Positions 6,127 to 12,429 of a stretch of 26,281 nucleotides of DNA are shown here, in pieces (within the stretch, counting starts at the first letter, position 1; each line of letters starts with the position of its first letter). Both the position numbers and the translations under genes were made by a program. The stretch is from a virus. The stretch is taken from positions 1 through 26,281 of IMG/VR virus record IMGVR_UViG_3300046750_000237; one strand, 5' to 3'. The notes under the pieces were generated by a model. It worked only from the letters and a program-made list of their open reading frames with translations. It ran no database searches and was not told where the DNA came from.

Positions 6127-6773
6127 AGATAACAAACGAATGTAATATGGAACTAATGGATAGGTATGAGGATAACTACTTTGATTTAGCTATTGTTGAT
6201 CCTCCTTATGGGATTGGGTTTGGAGAGTTTAACAGAACCAATAAAGATAGTAATGGAAAAAGGTATAAAGCCAATAAGTACAAACAAAGTAATTGGGATG
6301 ATGAAATACCAACAGATGAATATTTTATTGAGTTACAAAGAGTAAGTAAAAACCAAATAGTTTGGGGTGGTAATTATTTTCCTTATTTATGGAAAAATGG
6401 TTGTAAGGGTTTTATATTTTGGCATAAAGGAAACCCAGTACATAATTTTTCAGATGGAGAGTTGGCTTATACAAGTTTTAATAAAGTTGCTAAAATGTTT
6501 GATTATAGATATTATGGAAATTTAGATGGAAATACAAGTGCAAAAGAAAAATATCACCCCACCCAAAAACCTATTGCTTTATACGAGTGGTTGCTTATGA
6601 ACTATGCAAAAGAAGGGGATAAGATTTTAGATACCCATTTAGGTAGTGGCTCAATAGCAATAGCGTGTCATAATTTAGGTTATGATTTAACTGCTTGTGA
6701 ATTAGACAAAGAGTATTACGATGCAGCTATGAAGCGAATAAACGAACATAAATCACAAATAAGATTATTTTAA
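6123..6773 (+). CDS. DNA adenine/N4-cytosine methyltransferase (DPPY type)
   Basis: A 216-residue amino-methyltransferase. Catalytic motif IV is DPPY (residues 26-29) and comes first. KYHPTQKP (about 144-150) is the conserved segment before the SAM site, and LDTHLGSGSIAIACHNLGYD (from residue 169) is the SAM-binding FxGxG-type motif I. The order IV before X and I is the beta-class permutation. DPPY usually means N6-adenine, but N4-cytosine enzymes of this family exist. Together with the C5 enzyme upstream, this gives the phage two kinds of DNA methylation with no restriction nuclease beside either, which fits self-protection. Confidence 0.85.
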   Translation: MKITNECNMELMDRYEDNYFDLAIVDPPYGIGFGEFNRTNKDSNGKRYKANKYKQSNWDDEIPTDEYFIELQRVSKNQIVWGGNYFPYLWKNGCKGFIFWHKGNPVHNFSDGELAYTSFNKVAKMFDYRYYGNLDGNTSAKEKYHPTQKPIALYEWLLMNYAKEGDKILDTHLGSGSIAIACHNLGYDLTACELDKEYYDAAMKRINEHKSQIRLF

Positions 6774-6774
6774 T

Positions 6775-6924
6775 ATGAACGCAGTATATTACAAAAAGGT
6801 ACTCAACTATTATTTAGGAGAGTTAGAAAGAAGAAGATTAGAGGACAATCAAAAACTAATCAATCACTATTTAGACGAAATAAACGCATTACAAGAAAGA
6901 TACCAGTACAAAAACGCTAAATAA
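6775..6924 (+). CDS. Small helical hypothetical protein
   Basis: A 49-residue ORF starting 1 nt after the adenine methyltransferase stop. It is entirely helical and charged (LGELERRRLEDNQKL is typical) and rich in Tyr at the N-terminus. It is the last gene before the first ACGTTATATANNTA site, so it probably ends the early block. No family recognised. Confidence 0.45.
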   Translation: MNAVYYKKVLNYYLGELERRRLEDNQKLINHYLDEINALQERYQYKNAK

Positions 6925-6926
6925 TT

Positions 6927-6940
6927 ACGTTATATAAATA
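6927..6940 (+). promoter_or_regulatory. ACGTTATATANNTA motif, site 1 (terminase operon)
   Basis: Exact copy of the repeated intergenic motif, 2 nt after the stop at 6924 and 28 nt before the terminase small-subunit ATG at 6968. If it is a promoter that starts at its final A, the leader is about 28 nt. It is one of two copies not fused to a start codon. Confidence 0.65.
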
Positions 6941-6967
6941 GATTGAATAAACAATATTTTTTCTATT

Positions 6968-7234
6968 ATGGATAAACGTAAGAATAACGGTGGAGCAAGA
7001 CAAGGTGCTGGACGACCTAAAAAAGCTGATGAATCTAAATTGATTGAGAAGCTAGATAACTTAATTGATAGCGATGAGGTTATACAAATGCTAGGTAAGA
7101 AAATCAAAGAGGGAGACCAACGTGCTATGACTTTGTACTTCAATTATAGATACGGTAAACCAAAAGAATCGGTTGACATAAATTCAAGCGAGGGTTTAAA
7201 TATAAACTTCAAAGATTTGATTAAGTTCAAATGA
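6968..7234 (+). CDS. terS: Terminase small subunit (candidate)
   Basis: An 88-residue protein. The N-terminus NNGGARQGAGRPKKADE is the glycine/basic 'GGARxGAGRPKK' signature found at the start of many small terminase subunits and their relatives. It is followed by helices (LIEKLDNLI...DEVIQMLGKKIKEGDQRAMTLYF) and YRYGKPKESVDI. It overlaps the large subunit start by 4 nt, the classical terS-terL arrangement. It would bind packaging-site DNA and regulate the motor. It is shorter than typical full-length TerS (130-180 residues), so it may represent only the DNA-binding and oligomerisation part. Confidence 0.72.
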   Translation: MDKRKNNGGARQGAGRPKKADESKLIEKLDNLIDSDEVIQMLGKKIKEGDQRAMTLYFNYRYGKPKESVDINSSEGLNINFKDLIKFK

Positions 7235-8439
7235 TAGAGATACACAAAAAGTATTCTCCAATTACTGAATCTGATAGTCGTTATTTTATTGTTACTGGTG
7301 GACGTGGTTCGGGGAAATCTTTTACATTAACCTTATTACTTGTTTTGCTTACATACGAAGCTGGACACGTTATATTGTTTACTCGTTATACACTTACTTC
7401 GGCTTACGTTTCTATTATACCCGAATTTATAGAGAAGTTAGAATTGCTTAATATCTTTGGCGATTTCCATATTACTAAAGATGAGATTGTAAATAAGCGT
7501 ACAGGAAGCAAGATAATATTTAAAGGTATCAAGACATCAAGCGGCGACCAAACTGCAAACCTAAAGTCCTTACAAGGCGTTACAACGTTTGTATTGGATG
7601 AAGCGGAAGAACTTACCAATGAAGATACATTTGATAAGATAGATTTGTCTGTTAGGAATATGCTCAAACAAAACAGGGTTATTCTTATACTAAACCCAAC
7701 TACAAAAGAGCATTGGATATACAATAGATTCTTTGAATCAAAGGGAATACAAGAGGGAAGCAATACAACTAAAGACAATATAACGTACATACACACGACT
7801 TATGAAGATAATAAGGAAAACCTATCTGAAAGTTTCTTACAACAAATAGAAACGATTAAAGAACGCAGACCGAATAAGTATCAACATCAAATACTAGGTG
7901 GCTGGTTAAATAAAGCAGAGGGAGTCATCTTTAGTAATTGGAAGATAGGCGAGTTTAAAGAAGTAGGCGTTTCAGTTTACGGTCAAGATTATGGATTTGC
8001 CTCAGATGAAAATACACTTGTTAAAACAAGCATAGATACTGCAAACAAAACAATATACATCAAAGAATGCTTTTATATTAAAGGGCTTACAACAAGCGAA
8101 ATATCGCAATTAAATTTAAAACACGCAGGTAGCAGTTTAATAGTAGGAGATTCAGCAGAGAAGCGATTAATACACGAATTGAAATCAAAAGGTTGTAATA
8201 TAGTAGAATCAATAAAAGGTGCGGGAAGCATAACGTATGGAATTAGCTTACTACAAGATTATGATTTAATAGTAAGCGAGGATAGTATAAACCTTATCAA
8301 AGAATTAAATAATTATAGTTGGTTAGAAAAAAAGTCAAACACTCCTGTAGATAAATTCAACCATATTATAGATGCGATTAGATACGCAATAACATACCAA
8401 CTACAAAACCCTAATAGAGGGCGTTACGCAATACGATGA
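7231..8439 (+). CDS. terL: Terminase large subunit
   Basis: A 402-residue packaging motor with both domains. ATPase: Walker A GGRGSGKS (residues 23-30) and Walker B FVLDEAEE (120-127) with the catalytic Glu, then ILILNPT as the coupling motif III. Nuclease (RNase H fold): D253 in QDYGF, D307 in VGDSAEKR and D381 in HIIDAIRYA supply the metal-binding acidic triad. The pattern fits the Terminase_3/Terminase_6C-type families of siphoviruses. The length is normal. It pumps DNA into the prohead through the portal and cuts concatemers. It overlaps terS and the following small ORF by 4 nt each. Confidence 0.95.
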   Translation: MIEIHKKYSPITESDSRYFIVTGGRGSGKSFTLTLLLVLLTYEAGHVILFTRYTLTSAYVSIIPEFIEKLELLNIFGDFHITKDEIVNKRTGSKIIFKGIKTSSGDQTANLKSLQGVTTFVLDEAEELTNEDTFDKIDLSVRNMLKQNRVILILNPTTKEHWIYNRFFESKGIQEGSNTTKDNITYIHTTYEDNKENLSESFLQQIETIKERRPNKYQHQILGGWLNKAEGVIFSNWKIGEFKEVGVSVYGQDYGFASDENTLVKTSIDTANKTIYIKECFYIKGLTTSEISQLNLKHAGSSLIVGDSAEKRLIHELKSKGCNIVESIKGAGSITYGISLLQDYDLIVSEDSINLIKELNNYSWLEKKSNTPVDKFNHIIDAIRYAITYQLQNPNRGRYAIR

Positions 8440-8588
8440 CAAATCAAGAGATGATACATTTAGTTCAGCACTACGTTAAAGTTATGAAAGGGGTTAATGT
8501 AAGAATAAGCGAACCTAATACGCCAAGCCAGTTCTTAAAACTATCAAAAGCCTACGAGGTTGCATTGGCTTATTTCAAGGCAAAATAA
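8436..8588 (+). CDS. Small protein translationally coupled to terminase
   Basis: A 50-residue ORF beginning on the TerL stop (ATGA). It reads as two helices around a turn (NVRISEPNTPSQF) and is mildly basic. A small ORF in this position is common in phages of this group, but I recognise no function. It ends the terminase operon; a perfect hairpin follows 6 nt downstream. Confidence 0.45.
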   Translation: MTNQEMIHLVQHYVKVMKGVNVRISEPNTPSQFLKLSKAYEVALAYFKAK

Positions 8589-8594
8589 GAAAAA

Positions 8595-8620
8595 CTTATA
8601 GTAGGTTTGTTTACTATAAG
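8595..8620 (+). repeat. Perfect 9-bp inverted repeat downstream of terminase operon
   Basis: CTTATAGTA (8595-8603) and TACTATAAG (8612-8620) are perfect inverted copies around an 8-nt loop. On the + strand it lacks a following T run, so it is not a canonical terminator. Read on the - strand it is followed by five T. It may be an mRNA 3'-end hairpin, a processing site or an operator. The rest of the 8589-8847 gap holds a motif copy (8660), a weak hairpin with a G6 run near 8745, and a host-type promoter (8788). Confidence 0.7.
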
Positions 8621-8659
8621 AAAATAGTATTGTATATTTTGTTTATTGTCATTATTTAT

Positions 8660-8673
8660 ACGTTATATATTTA
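8660..8673 (+). promoter_or_regulatory. ACGTTATATANNTA motif, site 2
   Basis: Exact copy of the repeated motif in the gap after the terminase genes. The nearest ATG (8677) opens only a 20-codon frame, so this copy would give a transcript with a long leader reading toward 8848 and beyond. Confidence 0.6.
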
Positions 8674-8787
8674 GAAATGCAGATATATATTAAAATCTAC
8701 ACATATATCAAAACCAAAAAAAGCATTCATAAAGTATAGAGGACTTGGGGGGATTCTACCTTTTTAAAAAAAAAGTTATTAAAAGTT

Positions 8788-8816
8788 TTGTTAATTAAAA
8801 AAAAGGTGTATTTTTG
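8788..8816 (+). promoter_or_regulatory. Bacteroidetes-type sigma-A promoter (TTG-N18-TATTTTTG)
   Basis: TTG (8788-8790), 18 nt, then TATTTTTG (8809-8816) is an exact fit to the Bacteroidetes -33/-7 consensus. The bases after the -7 box (TAATTCAAA) are identical to those after the 2887 box. ATG 8848 lies 31 nt past the box, with an A-rich leader. It would express the small gene cassette independently of the phage motif. Confidence 0.8.
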
Positions 8817-8847
8817 TAATTCAAATAACAATTTAAAACAAAACAAA

Positions 8848-9045
8848 ATGATAGATTTTTGGATTTGGAAAGACGGTACAATAAGTTATAAAAAGGGCGA
8901 TTCAATATATACAGAGAAGATAGTGGCGGAAAACGATGAGTACTATACTGTTGTAGAAATTGGAGCAGGAGAAAAACTTTGGAATGCAGGGTACGCAGTA
9001 GGTAACAGAGTTTACAGAAACCCAATAGACCTAACAACAATATAA
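8848..9045 (+). CDS. Small accessory protein with its own promoter and terminator
   Basis: A 65-residue protein, predicted mostly beta strands, beginning MIDFWIWKDGTISY and rich in Trp, Tyr and Gly. I took ATG 8848 because an upstream in-frame TTG (8788) is itself the -33 promoter element. The gene sits alone between an exact host-type promoter and a GNRA-loop terminator at 9054, inside the late gene region, so it can be expressed when the neighbouring structural genes are silent. No family recognised. Moron-like or early anti-host roles are possible. Confidence 0.6.
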   Translation: MIDFWIWKDGTISYKKGDSIYTEKIVAENDEYYTVVEIGAGEKLWNAGYAVGNRVYRNPIDLTTI

Positions 9046-9053
9046 AACAAACA

Positions 9054-9072
9054 GGGGGCGAAAGCCCCTTTT
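9054..9072 (+). terminator. GC-rich hairpin with GAAA loop and T4 tail
   Basis: GGGGC (9055-9059), GAAA loop, GCCCC (9064-9068), plus a G-T closing pair and TTTT (9069-9072). The stem is all G-C in otherwise AT-rich DNA. The T tail is short, so it may be a partial terminator letting some transcripts reach the 9085 gene. Confidence 0.75.
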
Positions 9073-9084
9073 AAAACAAGTAAT

Positions 9085-9333
9085 ATGAAAAAAATCGAAA
9101 CAATATTTATAGAATTAGAAAAATACGATGATACAATAGTGGAGGTTGATTATATATTTAGAGAGGCAGAACCAAGAGTTTATTACAATTCTGATATGTC
9201 GGGAGATGACGGACAAGATGCAGACACAAGTGTGATTTCGGTTAGAATTGATGACGTTTGTATATTGAATGTAATGAGCGATAAAGCAATAGAAAATTTA
9301 GAAGAAAGAATAACTAAAACACTAGAAAAATGA
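9085..9333 (+). CDS. Acidic hypothetical protein
   Basis: An 82-residue acidic protein with about 21 Asp/Glu against 10 Lys/Arg. A central DMSGDDGQDADTS loop is flanked by beta-rich segments (VEVDYIF, VISVRIDDVCIL) and a C-terminal helix. It begins 13 nt after the 9054 hairpin and overlaps the next ORF by 4 nt (ATGA). Small acidic phage proteins sometimes act as DNA mimics, but there is no specific evidence here. No family recognised. Confidence 0.5.
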   Translation: MKKIETIFIELEKYDDTIVEVDYIFREAEPRVYYNSDMSGDDGQDADTSVISVRIDDVCILNVMSDKAIENLEERITKTLEK

Positions 9334-9452
9334 TACGTAAATTTTTAAAGAAAGACAAAAACAATATTTACTGGTTAGCCAGTTTTTATGCAGCAGCATT
9401 TTTATTGGTACAAACATTTTTATTATTTGCAGGTTTAATAGATAGTATATAA
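9330..9452 (+). CDS. Single-pass membrane micro-protein
   Basis: A 40-residue ORF with a basic N-terminus (MIRKFLKKDK) and a hydrophobic segment at about 15-37 (LASFYAAAFLLVQTFLLFAG), so inserted in the inner membrane with the N-terminus inside. Its start overlaps the 9085 stop, and a strong terminator follows. No family recognised; it is too short to be a confident holin. Confidence 0.45.
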   Translation: MIRKFLKKDKNNIYWLASFYAAAFLLVQTFLLFAGLIDSI

Positions 9453-9484
9453 GAGTTTCATTATAGTTAATTGTTAATTGAGTT

Positions 9485-9517
9485 AAAGAGGTAGTCGTAA
9501 TTGGCTACCTTTTTTTT
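9485..9517 (+). terminator. Rho-independent terminator before the tail module
   Basis: AGGTAGTC (9489-9496) pairs with GGCTACCT (9503-9510), with one G-T pair and a 6-nt loop. The stem extends outward through A-T pairs into an eight-T run (9510-9517). It separates the accessory cassette from the motif-driven gene at 9554. Confidence 0.8.
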
Positions 9518-9540
9518 GTTTCAAAAATTGCGTTTAAAAT

Positions 9541-9554
9541 ACGTTATATAAGTA
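9541..9554 (+). promoter_or_regulatory. ACGTTATATANNTA motif, site 3 (tail module)
   Basis: Exact motif copy whose last base is the A of the ATG at 9554. It lies directly behind a terminator, so a new transcript must begin here or be read through from upstream. AAAATTG precedes it by 10 nt, as at site 6. Confidence 0.7.
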
Positions 9555-10204
9555 TGAAGATTGAAGTTATCATACCAAACGATTTAAGCGAAATTACTTT
9601 AGACCAGTATCAAAGGTTTCTAAAGATACAAGAGAACAACACAGATGAGAAGTTTTTAACCTCTAAAATGATTGAAATATTTTGCGGTATTAAGTTGCCC
9701 GAAGTATTGAAAATGAGGGTTAATGATGTGGCTTTAATTACAAACATCTTAACTGAAATGTTTGAGAATATACCTCAACTTGTACAACGCTTTAAAATGA
9801 ACGGAGTTGAATATGGTTTTATTCCAGATTTAGACGATATGAGTTTAGGGGAATACATAGACCTTGATACCTATCTAGGCGATTGGGAAAACATACACAG
9901 GGCAATGGCAGTACTATATAGACCTATTAAAAACAAAAGTGGTAACAGATACAACATAAAGGACTATGACGGTAAGGGATTCGAGGATATGAAAGATATG
10001 CCTTTAGATGCTGTTTTAAGTTCCATTGTTTTTTTTTACAATTTAGGGATAGAATTGTCGAAATCTATGATGAATTATTTGGAAACAACGGAGGAGGAAG
10101 CCTTGACCGAGTATCTCAATTCTCAACAAAATGGGGTTGGTATCAATCAATTTACGCACTCGCTAACGGAGATATTACAAGATTTGAAAATATCACTAAA
10201 CTAG
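9554..10204 (+). CDS. Tail assembly chaperone candidate, zero-frame product
   Basis: A 216-residue protein with an alpha-rich middle. It contains LSEITLDQYQRFLKIQ at the start, SLGEYIDLDTYLGDWENIHR near 97-116 and AVLYRPIKN. This resembles proteins located before the tape measure in flavobacterial phages. The gene carries a T9 slippery run at codons 159-162 (10029-10037), and an open -1 frame continues to 10290, ending exactly on the next start. That is the hallmark of the lambda G/GT-type chaperones that guide tail tube assembly around the tape measure. Identification rests on this frameshift and the position; sequence similarity to known chaperones is not obvious. Confidence 0.65.
   Translation: MKIEVIIPNDLSEITLDQYQRFLKIQENNTDEKFLTSKMIEIFCGIKLPEVLKMRVNDVALITNILTEMFENIPQLVQRFKMNGVEYGFIPDLDDMSLGEYIDLDTYLGDWENIHRAMAVLYRPIKNKSGNRYNIKDYDGKGFEDMKDMPLDAVLSSIVFFYNLGIELSKSMMNYLETTEEEALTEYLNSQQNGVGINQFTHSLTEILQDLKISLN
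10028..10038 (+). other. Slippery T9 run for -1 frameshift
   Basis: G followed by nine T and A (zero-frame codons GTT TTT TTT TAC). T TTT TTT is a canonical X XXY YYZ heptamer that allows both tRNAs to re-pair after slipping back one base. Ribosomal slippage and polymerase slippage would give the same product. No obvious stem-loop or Shine-Dalgarno stimulator was found by eye. Confidence 0.65.
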
Positions 10205-10290
10205 GAATGCACAATTGTTTTATGATGTTAGCATTTATGAAAGAGAAAAACGAATTAGAATCGAAACAAATTAAAAGCAAGTTCAAATGA
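10036..10290 (+). CDS. -1 frame extension of the tail chaperone candidate (GT-like)
   Basis: An 84-codon extension read after slipping at the T9 run. It starts LQFRDRIVEIYDELFGNN, continues through GGGSLDRVSQFSTKWGWY and ends with KEKNELESKQIKSKFK. The -1 frame has no usable ATG until 10207 and is open for about 105 codons back to a TAA near 9976. Its residues look like real protein: amphipathic helices, a KWGWYQSIYALA core and a charged C-terminal helix. Its stop (10288-10290) shares ATGA with the gene at 10287. The full frameshift protein would be about 245 residues (9554-10290). Expression level relative to the zero-frame form is unknown. Confidence 0.68.
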   Translation, partial: LQFRDRIVEIYDELFGNNGGGSLDRVSQFSTKWGWYQSIYALANGDITRFENITKLGMHNCFMMLAFMKEKNELESKQIKSKFK

Positions 10291-10757
10291 GCCAACAGGG
10301 AGTAAGAGGGTTTTATCAAATTACACAAAAGATAAAAGACCAACTATTATTGGATGATAATGTAAACACGGTAACAACTGGCGATATTACGGATGTAGAT
10401 TTGTCAAAGCAAACTATATTCCCGTTATCACACTTAATAATCAACAACGCAACCCAAGAGGACGGCGTATGGCGTTTCAATATGTCAATACTTGCAATGG
10501 ATATTGTGGATGTATCTAAAGACGCTACAACCGATATATTTGTAGGAAACAACAACGAACAAGACATACTTAACACACAATTAGCAGTGCTTAATAAACT
10601 GTTTCAAGTTTTAAGGGGTGGGACATTACATTTTGATTTATACCAAATAGACGGAAACCCAAGTTGTGAACCCTTTTATGATAGGTTTGAAAATCAAGTT
10701 GCAGGTTGGGCCGCTTCGTTTGATGTATTAATTGCAAACGATATACTTATTTGCTAA
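10287..10757 (+). CDS. Tail completion/terminator-like structural protein
   Basis: A 156-residue protein of mixed alpha/beta content. A helix (GFYQITQKIKDQLLLDD) opens it, a beta-rich part follows (TIFPLSHLIINNAT, WRFNMSILAMDIVD), then a helix (LNTQLAVLNKLFQVLRGG), and it ends FENQVAGWAASFDVLIAN. This 'W.f.m.ilamDiVd' layout resembles tail terminator/completion proteins that cap the tail tube. It starts on the stop of the frameshift product and ends one base into the next ATG (TAATG), consistent with a tail module. The function is assigned from fold impression and position only. Confidence 0.5.
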   Translation: MSQQGVRGFYQITQKIKDQLLLDDNVNTVTTGDITDVDLSKQTIFPLSHLIINNATQEDGVWRFNMSILAMDIVDVSKDATTDIFVGNNNEQDILNTQLAVLNKLFQVLRGGTLHFDLYQIDGNPSCEPFYDRFENQVAGWAASFDVLIANDILIC

Positions 10758-11287
10758 TGACATTAAAGGAAACAAATAAAGCCCTTAATAACTTTGCTAA
10801 ATACGTCATACAACAATCAAGAACGAATTTAACAAAAGGAGGTAAATACGGAACCTACAATGCTAGTGGCAAACTATATGAGTCTTTAGGTTATGACCTT
10901 AAAACGCACCCCAATAGCTTTTCGTTGGCTTTCTTTATGGAAAATTATGGAGAATTTAAAGACAGGGGGGTTCGTGGCGTTAAGGGAGGAAAATCTTACA
11001 GCAACTTTAGTTATAAAACTTCATCCAACTTAATTGGCTTAGAGTATAATACTGGTGTGTTTTCAAAATGGGCTAAATTAAGAAAAAAACAATTTAGAGA
11101 TAAAAAAGGAAGATTCTTATCTTATGAGCAGTCGGGATATGCATTAGCAAACATTATAAAAAACTACGGTATAAAGCCTAGCTTATTTTTTACCAAACCT
11201 TTTGAGAAAGCATTTGATAGATTGCCCGATGAACTTATAGAAAAATTTGCCCTTGACCTAGAACAATTTTTAGATACAACAACATAA
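10757..11287 (+). CDS. HK97 gp10-like head-tail/tail completion candidate
   Basis: A 176-residue basic protein. It begins LKETNKALNNFAKYVIQQSR, includes NASGKLYESLGYDLK and MENYGEFKDRGVRGVKGG, and has a C-terminal FFTKPFEKAFDRLPDEL. The combination 'a..i...sr..l..ga..aSG.L..s....', 'yg.f.d.GvkG', and a late 'pf' block with terminal helix resembles the gp10-like head-tail connector/completion family. I chose ATG 10757 (TAATG overlap) rather than a TTG two codons upstream. It shares TAATG with the next gene too. Presumably a structural component at the head-tail or tail end. Confidence 0.5.
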   Translation: MTLKETNKALNNFAKYVIQQSRTNLTKGGKYGTYNASGKLYESLGYDLKTHPNSFSLAFFMENYGEFKDRGVRGVKGGKSYSNFSYKTSSNLIGLEYNTGVFSKWAKLRKKQFRDKKGRFLSYEQSGYALANIIKNYGIKPSLFFTKPFEKAFDRLPDELIEKFALDLEQFLDTTT

Positions 11288-12429
11288 TGACAAAACTAAA
11301 CGCAAGAAGCCCTTATTATATAAAAGTAGATGACATAAATTTAAGTTATGCTACTTTGCAACTATACGTATACACAGGAGTATTCACAACAGACAAGCGA
11401 GTTACGGCACAGTACACGATAACCAAAAGCGAAATTGCATCAAACAATTATGTAATATTTGAAATTGCCGAACTTGTAAGGGATTATTTAGATATATCTT
11501 TTAACCAAGAATTTACAGAGGATTTATACAAAGCAAGGGTACTCGCTGACGGTGGTACATTTGAGGGTTCAAGTTGTTTGAGCGCAATATTAGATACTTT
11601 AGATGATGACTTTAGAAGTCAAACAGTTTGGGTTGAAGCTGATATAACTTTATACAATTCTTCTGATGCAAGTATCGGAACAAGCAATACTGATTATTTA
11701 GCCTTTGACGGTTATGCTTATTTCACAGACGGAACAAATGCTGAACTTAGTAGAACGCTTTTACAATCTAATACCGATATATATGTAGAGAACGGAGAAA
11801 GGGTGCAAGTTCCTGTTTATACCGATGAAGTTACTTCTGTTCAATTTTATAATGGTGGCGTATTACATACGACCGAAACAATTACAAGTTCTACCAACTC
11901 TAACGCACAAATAAAATATGCAGGAAGTTCTTTAGCTACCGATGAAATTAGGGTAATATCAAGTGCAGGAACAGAAACAATAAATGTATATCAAACTGAC
12001 GAATGCAGATACACGCCTTATAGAGTTACTTTTGTAAACAAGTTCGGTGTATTACAAAATTTATATTTCTTTAAAAAGTCAATAGAAAATATAAACACTA
12101 CAACCGAAAATTACAAAGCCAATACATTTAATCAAAACACTTTAGATTACGACATACAAAGCCACCAATATAAGCAGTTTCAAAAAGCAGGTAAAGAAAG
12201 TATTACAATGAACACTGGATATGTTTCAGAGCAATACAACGAGGTTATGAAACAACTTCTTTTAAGTGAGCAAGTATGGATGACAAAAACAATAGATACT
12301 ACGCCTACTATATTACCTATAAATGTTAAAACGCAATCACTACAATATAAAACAAGTGTAAATGACAAATTGATTAATTACACTATTGATTTTGATTATG
12401 CCTTTGACAAAATAAACAATATTAGATAA
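11287..12429 (+). CDS. Virion structural protein (tail region)
   Basis: A 380-residue, beta-rich protein with many Thr, Ser and Tyr residues and no membrane segment. It begins MTKLNARSPYYIKV, followed by alternating strands. Residues 82-97 (KARVLADGGTFEGSSC) resemble a motif in the 64-residue protein at 22636. The C-terminal part (VTFVNKFGVLQNLYFFKKS, then YDIQSHQYKQFQKAGKES) also reads as beta sandwich material. I associate this pairing with the next gene with Bacteroidetes phage tail or baseplate structural operons, but no specific role is known. It ends TAATG. Confidence 0.55.
   Translation: MTKLNARSPYYIKVDDINLSYATLQLYVYTGVFTTDKRVTAQYTITKSEIASNNYVIFEIAELVRDYLDISFNQEFTEDLYKARVLADGGTFEGSSCLSAILDTLDDDFRSQTVWVEADITLYNSSDASIGTSNTDYLAFDGYAYFTDGTNAELSRTLLQSNTDIYVENGERVQVPVYTDEVTSVQFYNGGVLHTTETITSSTNSNAQIKYAGSSLATDEIRVISSAGTETINVYQTDECRYTPYRVTFVNKFGVLQNLYFFKKSIENINTTTENYKANTFNQNTLDYDIQSHQYKQFQKAGKESITMNTGYVSEQYNEVMKQLLLSEQVWMTKTIDTTPTILPINVKTQSLQYKTSVNDKLINYTIDFDYAFDKINNIR

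Noticed and set aside
7404-7796. 130-codon reverse-strand open frame inside terL
   Set aside because: Antisense to conserved terminase motifs; no promoter or start context; shadow frame.
8677-8739. 20-codon ORF after motif site 2
   Set aside because: Too short, low-complexity (Lys/Ile/Tyr), no coupling to other genes; treated as leader sequence.
8788-8847. Upstream TTG start for the 8848 gene
   Set aside because: That TTG is the -33 promoter element and would precede the transcription start; ATG 8848 fits leader length and composition.
10751-10756. TTG start for the gp10-like gene
   Set aside because: ATG 10757, two codons later, overlaps the previous stop as TAATG, as the neighbouring genes do.
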